DNA of 8,259 nt. Source: an uncultured Enterobacter sp. GTDB lineage: Bacteria > Pseudomonadota > Gammaproteobacteria > Enterobacterales > Enterobacteriaceae. This document shows, piece after piece, positions 6,271-8,259 of the stretch. Both the position numbers and the translations under genes were made by a program. The first letter of the stretch is position 1. Every line of letters begins with the position of its first letter. The notes beneath the pieces were generated by a model. That model did not search any database. It was not told where the DNA came from and was given only the letters and a program-made list of their open reading frames with translations. The stretch lies in assembly GCA_946477805.1 (NCBI GenBank), contig CAMKZP010000140.1:1-8259 (forward strand). The letters are read 5' to 3'.

Positions 6271-7326
6271 ATGTTTAAATGTAAAAATCGCCTGTCTAAA
6301 TTTATACTTCTGGGGCAGCTATTTCTAACAGCCTGTTTCGCTTTGCACGTTGAACAGGCTCTTGCAATAGCCTCCGGTAAGTGCGAGCGTGACGCTCCTT
6401 ATAATTTTAACTTTAACTATAGCCCGACGCTCACATCGCCCGATCAAAATAAAGCTGGGCTCGAATTCCCCAGCATTTATAGCTGGAATCTCAATGGATC
6501 ATACACCGCGGTATGTGATACCTATTCGTCCGGTCCAAGTTTTTACTTCAAAGGTGATGCGAACGGTGCGAGAACCGGGCATGCAAGCAACTGGTATATA
6601 TTAAACAACAACCTTGAATTTATGGTTAAAATCGGCATTTATAACGATTACTCCTGGAAAACGGAATTTAATGCTGTTCCCTTTCAGGATGTGGCAAACC
6701 ACGTTTCCCATGGCGTTATTCACGATGAACAAACAAGTTTCGTAACCGGAAGCGAGGGTAGTGTTTCCCTTTATTTCAGACGTCCATTTGTAGGGCAAAT
6801 GACTATTCCACCGACTATTATTTCAAGATTATATGGCACAACGACTGCGGGTTCGTATAGTGTAAAACCAATGTCGACAGTGACGATGTCGGGAACCATT
6901 ACGGTACCACAATCCTGCAATATTAATGAAGGGGATGTCATTAATGTTGATTTCGGAAATATTGTGTCAAATACGTTTAATACCCAATGGGAAACGCCGC
7001 CAGGCTTTACCCCCAGACGCGTGGATTTCAATATAAAATGCTCAAACATTTCTAACGGAGTCGCGGTTACACTTGAATTCAACGGCGCCTCGGCCACAGT
7101 CGACGCAAGCGCGCTTAAAACGGATAACGATGATATAGCCGTTCGTCTTGCAGACACATCGAACCACACGATCAGCGTTCAGGGCGGAGAGTTACCCGTT
7201 AACTTTAACTACGCTAACCAGACCGGCACAAGTGCGATGCAACTTTACCCGTTCAACGCGACCGGTAACGCACCTGATACGGGCAAATTTAACGCGCAGG
7301 TCAACGTGACGGTAGATATCCAATAG
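6271..7326 (+). CDS. Two-domain fimbrial tip adhesin
   Basis: At 351 residues this is twice pilin length and last in the operon, the usual place and size of a tip adhesin. The signal peptide covers about 1-32, cut after ALA. Residues 33 to about 200 form a putative receptor-binding domain with one cysteine pair (Cys38, Cys82) and many aromatic residues (YNFNFNY, FYFKG, NWYI, YNDYSW). Residues about 203-351 form the pilin domain: TMSGTITVPQSC, Cys216 and Cys257, VDFGNI, and an ending in VNVTVDIQ. It has no N-terminal donor strand, as expected for a subunit that can only sit at the tip. I could not match the binding domain to a characterised lectin, so the ligand is unknown. The ribosome site is probably AAGAG (6258-6262), within a weak 5-bp CTCTT/AAGAG stem. 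The gene is AT-rich relative to the usher. Confidence 0.9.
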   Translation: MFKCKNRLSKFILLGQLFLTACFALHVEQALAIASGKCERDAPYNFNFNYSPTLTSPDQNKAGLEFPSIYSWNLNGSYTAVCDTYSSGPSFYFKGDANGARTGHASNWYILNNNLEFMVKIGIYNDYSWKTEFNAVPFQDVANHVSHGVIHDEQTSFVTGSEGSVSLYFRRPFVGQMTIPPTIISRLYGTTTAGSYSVKPMSTVTMSGTITVPQSCNINEGDVINVDFGNIVSNTFNTQWETPPGFTPRRVDFNIKCSNISNGVAVTLEFNGASATVDASALKTDNDDIAVRLADTSNHTISVQGGELPVNFNYANQTGTSAMQLYPFNATGNAPDTGKFNAQVNVTVDIQ

Positions 7327-7357
7327 TTTGCGCATAAACCACGCGCCCATCCCGGGA

Positions 7358-7379
7358 GGCTGCACATTGTTGTGCAGCC
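7358..7379 (+). terminator. Hairpin after the adhesin (probable operon end)
   Basis: GGCTGCACA (7358-7366) pairs perfectly with TGTGCAGCC (7371-7379) around the loop TTGT, 31 bases after the adhesin stop. There is no T-run afterwards (CCGCCC follows), so it is not a canonical intrinsic terminator. It may mark a 3' end by pausing, Rho action or RNA processing. Confidence 0.5.
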
Positions 7380-7398
7380 CCGCCCACCTGCTCTGTTT

Positions 7399-7426
7399 GT
7401 GCCCCAGCAAATCGACTTGCTGGCAC
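7399..7426 (+). terminator. Second tandem hairpin after the adhesin
   Basis: CCAGCAA (7404-7410) pairs with TTGCTGG (7417-7423) around a 6-base loop. The stem extends by GTG (7399-7401) with CAC (7424-7426) past a 2-base bulge. A pyrimidine-rich stretch (TTCCCTTC) follows instead of a clean T-run. With the hairpin at 7358-7379 it probably separates the fimbrial transcript from the next gene. Confidence 0.4.
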
Positions 7427-7535
7427 TTCCCTTCAAACCGTCAACTTATCATTACAGTTTTTTCCTAAAGCCTTCCCGCTTCGCCTGTGCCATCCTGAAC
7501 CTCGCTCATAACCGAAAACGTTAGATGAGGATATT

Positions 7536-7892
7536 ATGAAAAAAACAATTATCGCATTATCTGCTGTTCTGCTGGCTTCCCCGGTTTTTGCTGCGACCAC
7601 ACACGCAACCGATGACACCGTCGCCGCGGCTCACGCTAACGCCAACGAGGCGAAGCAAAAGCTGCACGAAGAGCAGCACAAAGGTGAACAGCTGAAGCTG
7701 AAGAAAGAGCATGCCGCTGAAGGCAAAAGCGAGAGCTTTGGCAGCAAGGTAAGCGAAGATTCGCAGAAGGCCTGGCACAAAACCAAAGAAGGCACCGAGA
7801 AAGGGTGGGATGCCACCAAAGAAGGTACCGAGAAAGGCTGGAATAAAACCAAGCAGGGTGCCAGCGAGTTAGAGAAGAAAGTTGCTGAGTAA
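7536..7892 (+). CDS. Small exported lysine/glutamate-rich repeat protein
   Basis: A 118-residue protein with a typical signal peptide (1-19, cut after VFA) and no lipobox cysteine or later membrane segment, so the mature form of about 99 residues should be soluble in the periplasm or exported. It contains no cysteine. The mature sequence is dominated by Lys, Glu, Ala and Thr. Residues about 30-65 look like a charged helix. Residues 78-110 are three 11-residue repeats of the form K-G-W-x-x-T-K-E-G-T-E, with Trp80, Trp91 and Trp102 in register. Eleven-residue repeats favour long amphipathic helices, as in LEA-like and apolipoprotein-like proteins; function here is unknown. The ribosome site GAGGAT (7527-7532) supports the start. 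It has its own terminator, lies 209 bases beyond the adhesin, and shows no fimbrial features, so it is probably a separate unit and not part of the fimbria. Confidence 0.85.
   Translation: MKKTIIALSAVLLASPVFAATTHATDDTVAAAHANANEAKQKLHEEQHKGEQLKLKKEHAAEGKSESFGSKVSEDSQKAWHKTKEGTEKGWDATKEGTEKGWNKTKQGASELEKKVAE
7767..7865 (+). repeat. Three tandem 33-base repeats encoding 11-residue units
   Basis: Three in-frame 33-base units (7767-7799, 7800-7832, 7833-7865) encode KAWHKTKEGTE, KGWDATKEGTE and KGWNKTKQGAS. The DNA copies are similar but not identical, so they arose by duplication and then diverged. Copy-number change between strains would be in frame. Confidence 0.85.
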
Positions 7893-7899
7893 CCCCTCC

Positions 7900-7926
7900 A
7901 AAAGGTCGCCCCGGCGGCCTTTTTTA
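7900..7926 (+). terminator. Intrinsic terminator of the small exported gene
   Basis: AAAAGG-T-CGCC (7900-7910) pairs with GGCG-G-CCTTTT (7913-7923), including one G-T pair. The innermost pair probably opens to leave a 4-base loop. The stem runs into six T residues (7920-7925). It starts 8 bases after the stop codon. The A-run on the left could make it bidirectional. Confidence 0.9.
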
Positions 7927-8125
7927 TTTCCCTGAATTAAAAATCCTCCTTTTTGATAACGCGCACGTTTTTGCCAGCCTGCGCTACGCCATATCATCGC
8001 CCTAATGTGATGTCTCCCGTAAAATCACACTTTCGTCTTATCTGCGTGACGAATTTATAGGGTTATTTTTTATTTATCTGCTAGCCGAAATTATTCATTT
8101 GAATTTATAAGAAGAGCTCAGCCAC

Positions 8126-8197
8126 ATGCGAGAATATATTATAAAAATCGACTGCGAACATAATATATCCTGCATTGAAAATGTTACCTCACCTTAA
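8126..8197 (+). CDS. Possible 23-residue small ORF (very uncertain)
   Basis: ATG at 8126 opens a frame of 23 codons ending with TAA at 8195-8197. A purine-rich GAAGAG (8111-8116) lies nine bases upstream, an acceptable ribosome-site spacing. The predicted peptide begins MREYIIKIDC and contains two cysteines; there is no signal peptide or membrane segment. I do not recognise it. Frames this short arise often by chance in AT-rich DNA, and no conservation can be assessed here. If real, it could be a leader peptide or small protein. Confidence 0.15.
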   Translation: MREYIIKIDCEHNISCIENVTSP

Positions 8198-8220
8198 CTG
8201 TTAATTAAGCACCATTAAAC

Positions 8221-8248
8221 TTAACTAAAATCATTAATAAGATATAAT
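8221..8248 (+). promoter_or_regulatory. Promoter candidate at the right edge
   Basis: TTAACT (8221-8226, 4 of 6 to the -35 consensus) is followed after 16 bases by a perfect TATAAT (8243-8248). Transcription would run rightward out of the window from about 8255. The AT-rich background raises the chance of a random match. Confidence 0.4.
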
Positions 8249-8259
8249 TGATAAATGCT

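Larger units (their letters stand above)
7327..7535 (+). other. Intergenic region between adhesin and small exported gene
   Basis: No gene is supported here. The left half carries the two hairpins described separately. The right half (7427-7535) leads into the small gene, with its ribosome site GAGGAT at 7527-7532. I found no convincing -35/-10 pair; TATCAT at 7447-7452 resembles a -10 but has no partner at the right distance. Confidence 0.6.
7927..8259. other. Right-hand intergenic region without a convincing gene
   Basis: No open frame of useful length with a good start is present on either strand. The region becomes strongly AT-rich after about 8050. An inverted repeat TGTGAT/ATCACA occurs at 8006-8011 and 8024-8029 with a 12-base gap, too wide for a single CRP site. 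ATTCA-TT-TGAAT (8093-8104) is a short dyad. A very small ORF (8126-8197) and a promoter-like pair (8221-8248) are listed separately. It probably contains the upstream region of a rightward gene beyond the window. Confidence 0.5.

Noticed and set aside
7880..8000. Minus-strand short ORF reading through the terminator region
   Set aside because: It would translate the hairpin of the 7900-7926 terminator, has only a weak purine-rich stretch upstream and no recognisable protein features.
8006..8029. CRP site from TGTGAT and ATCACA
   Set aside because: The half-sites face each other correctly but the spacing between TGTGA and TCACA is 14 bases, not six. It is noted only as an inverted repeat.
1..8259. 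CRISPR array, tRNA, rRNA, insertion sequence or attachment site
   Set aside because: No regularly spaced repeats, cloverleaf, transposase or terminal inverted repeats with target duplication were seen.

Overview
The window holds one complete chaperone/usher fimbrial operon on the + strand, followed by one separate small gene. The sequence resembles a gamma-proteobacterium of the Enterobacteriaceae (Enterobacter/Klebsiella/Citrobacter-like). The basis is the FimC/FimD-type protein sequences, enteric Shine-Dalgarno sites and codon use, and a lysine-rich exported small protein of enteric style. The genus is an inference; I did not recognise the operon as a specific named fimbria, so gene symbols are left empty.

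Layout. 1-416: AT-rich upstream region with a CRP-like box, a sigma70-like promoter candidate, an imperfect direct repeat and a perfect 9-bp hairpin in the presumed leader. 417-944: major pilin. 953-976: perfect 10-bp hairpin. 995-1693: first periplasmic chaperone. 1733-4402: outer-membrane usher. 4438-4977 and 5002-5520: two minor pilins. 5519-5553: terminator-like hairpin inside the operon. 5571-6245: a second FimC-type chaperone. 6271-7326: two-domain tip adhesin. 7327-7535: intergenic, with two tandem hairpins that probably end the operon. 7536-7892: small exported protein with three 11-residue repeats, followed by a clear intrinsic terminator at 7900-7926. 7927-8259: no convincing gene; AT-rich, with a promoter-like pair near the right edge.

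How the genes work together. Every structural protein has a signal peptide. The chaperones would cap pilin subunits in the periplasm by donating a strand, and the usher would assemble them into a fibre with the adhesin at the tip. The pilins carry the two-cysteine pilin pattern and alternating-hydrophobic N-terminal donor strands. The adhesin has its own N-terminal binding domain and a C-terminal pilin domain. The less usual features are two complete chaperones (the second directly before the adhesin), an acidic insertion in the usher N-terminal domain, and stem-loops placed where expression would be expected to step down: after the major pilin, before the second chaperone/adhesin pair, and after the adhesin. 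No recombinase, invertible repeat, GATC switch or dedicated regulator is visible, so control is probably by global factors or by genes outside the window.
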